NCBI GenBank assembly: GCA_002342225.1
Contig: DDPO01000132.1
Location: 7,630 to 13,786, forward strand
Direction of reading: 5' to 3'
Source of the DNA: Bdellovibrionaceae bacterium UBA2466
Lineage (GTDB): Bacteria > Bdellovibrionota > FAC87 > UBA2466
Length of the DNA: 6,157 bases
This document shows positions 5,904 to 6,157 of this stretch, piece after piece. A program made the translations under genes and the position numbers. The first letter of the stretch is position 1. Every line of letters starts with the position of its first letter. The notes under the pieces are model-generated. The model worked only from the letters and a program-made list of their open reading frames with translations, was not told where the DNA came from and made no database searches.

Positions 5904-6157
5904 TTAAAGGTACTTAAAATAAGTTTTGAGGTCTTCGGGAGTGTCGAGATCAACTAAAATAGATTTAAACGGAACTGAAATACGAGCTACGTCCTCAGGT
6001 TGCAGTTTCTTAATTTGTCTATCGAGTCTCTGCTCAGCCAAAGGAATATCATTCAATCTAAGTTTTTCTACGAAAGAGCTACTAAGCAAGACTGGGTGTC
6101 CGCCTCGGTTGAGATATGTTGGGACTACAACTTTGTGAGATTCTAGGTTTCTCTCCA
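5904..6157 (-). CDS. MobA/MocA-like nucleotidyltransferase, C-terminal part (cut by right edge)
   Basis: Only the last 83 residues are in the window; the N-terminus and the nucleotide-binding LAAGxSxRMG signature lie beyond 6157. The visible part matches the C-terminal half of the MobA-like NTP transferase family, which attaches CMP or GMP to molybdopterin or activates other small phosphorylated compounds. It reads VVPTYLNRGGHPVLLSS (the family's PxxxGxxGHPVLF segment; GHP at visible residues 19-21), then a helical stretch, then ILVDLDTPEDL with the acidic DLDTPED at 69-75, the usual ending. This form is closest to MocA/CoxI-like members, but the substrate cannot be decided from the C-terminus. 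The reading frame continues open to the edge and the stop is TAA at 5906-5904. The antiporter starts 26 nt downstream on the same strand. No other molybdenum-cofactor gene is visible, so a role in that pathway is only a possibility. Confidence 0.83.
   Translation of the reverse strand, partial: ERNLESHKVVVPTYLNRGGHPVLLSSSFVEKLRLNDIPLAEQRLDRQIKKLQPEDVARISVPFKSILVDLDTPEDLKTYFKYL

Noticed and set aside
1..6157. A new defence, mobile or retron-like system
   Set aside because: I looked for repeats, integrase, transposase, reverse transcriptase, toxin-antitoxin and CRISPR signs on both strands and found none. The Mrr-like protein alone, lacking an intact active site and set among housekeeping genes, does not make a defence locus.

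Overview
The window looks like ordinary chromosomal sequence from a Gram-negative bacterium with AT-leaning base composition. The products (a long uracil phosphoribosyltransferase variant, a DEDDh exonuclease coupled to a NodB-type deacetylase, a GT-C membrane enzyme, a CPA2 antiporter and a MobA-like nucleotidyltransferase) would fit a Bdellovibrio-like or other former-deltaproteobacterial genome. That placement is inference from general familiarity, not from a marker gene. I see no tRNA, rRNA, CRISPR array, insertion sequence, phage gene or defence locus.

Left block (1-1623, minus strand): three tightly packed genes read right to left. First is a uracil phosphoribosyltransferase (upp-like). 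It overlaps by 8 nt a small membrane-anchored protein whose C-terminus resembles the Mrr restriction-endonuclease fold. Last is peptide deformylase (def), cut by the left edge. The def ribosome binding site overlaps the stop codon of the gene before it, so the three are probably one transcript.

Divergent intergenic region (1624-1791): 168 nt between upp and an exonuclease gene on the plus strand. It holds a plausible sigma70-type promoter in each direction and a short dyad that overlaps the leftward -35 box.

Centre (1792-3205, plus strand): a DnaQ-like 3'-5' exonuclease with all five DEDDh residues. A polysaccharide deacetylase follows and probably starts at a GTG inside the exonuclease's 3' end, giving a 20-nt overlap and suggesting translational coupling.

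Right block (3212-6157, minus strand): read right to left, the C-terminal part of a MobA/MocA-like nucleotidyltransferase, a CPA2-type cation/proton antiporter, and a multi-pass GT-C glycosyltransferase-like protein. Gaps are 26 and 41 nt. The last gene converges on the deacetylase with 6 nt between stop codons; both stops lie in one perfect 14-bp AT palindrome, and no GC-rich terminator is present there.

Functionally the window mixes nucleotide salvage, N-terminal protein processing, DNA processing, envelope glycan modification and ion homeostasis. No single pathway ties it together. The points most worth a second look are the degenerate Mrr-like membrane protein, the atypical C-terminal loop of the UPRTase, the exonuclease-deacetylase coupling, and an intrinsic-terminator-like structure inside the GT-C gene.
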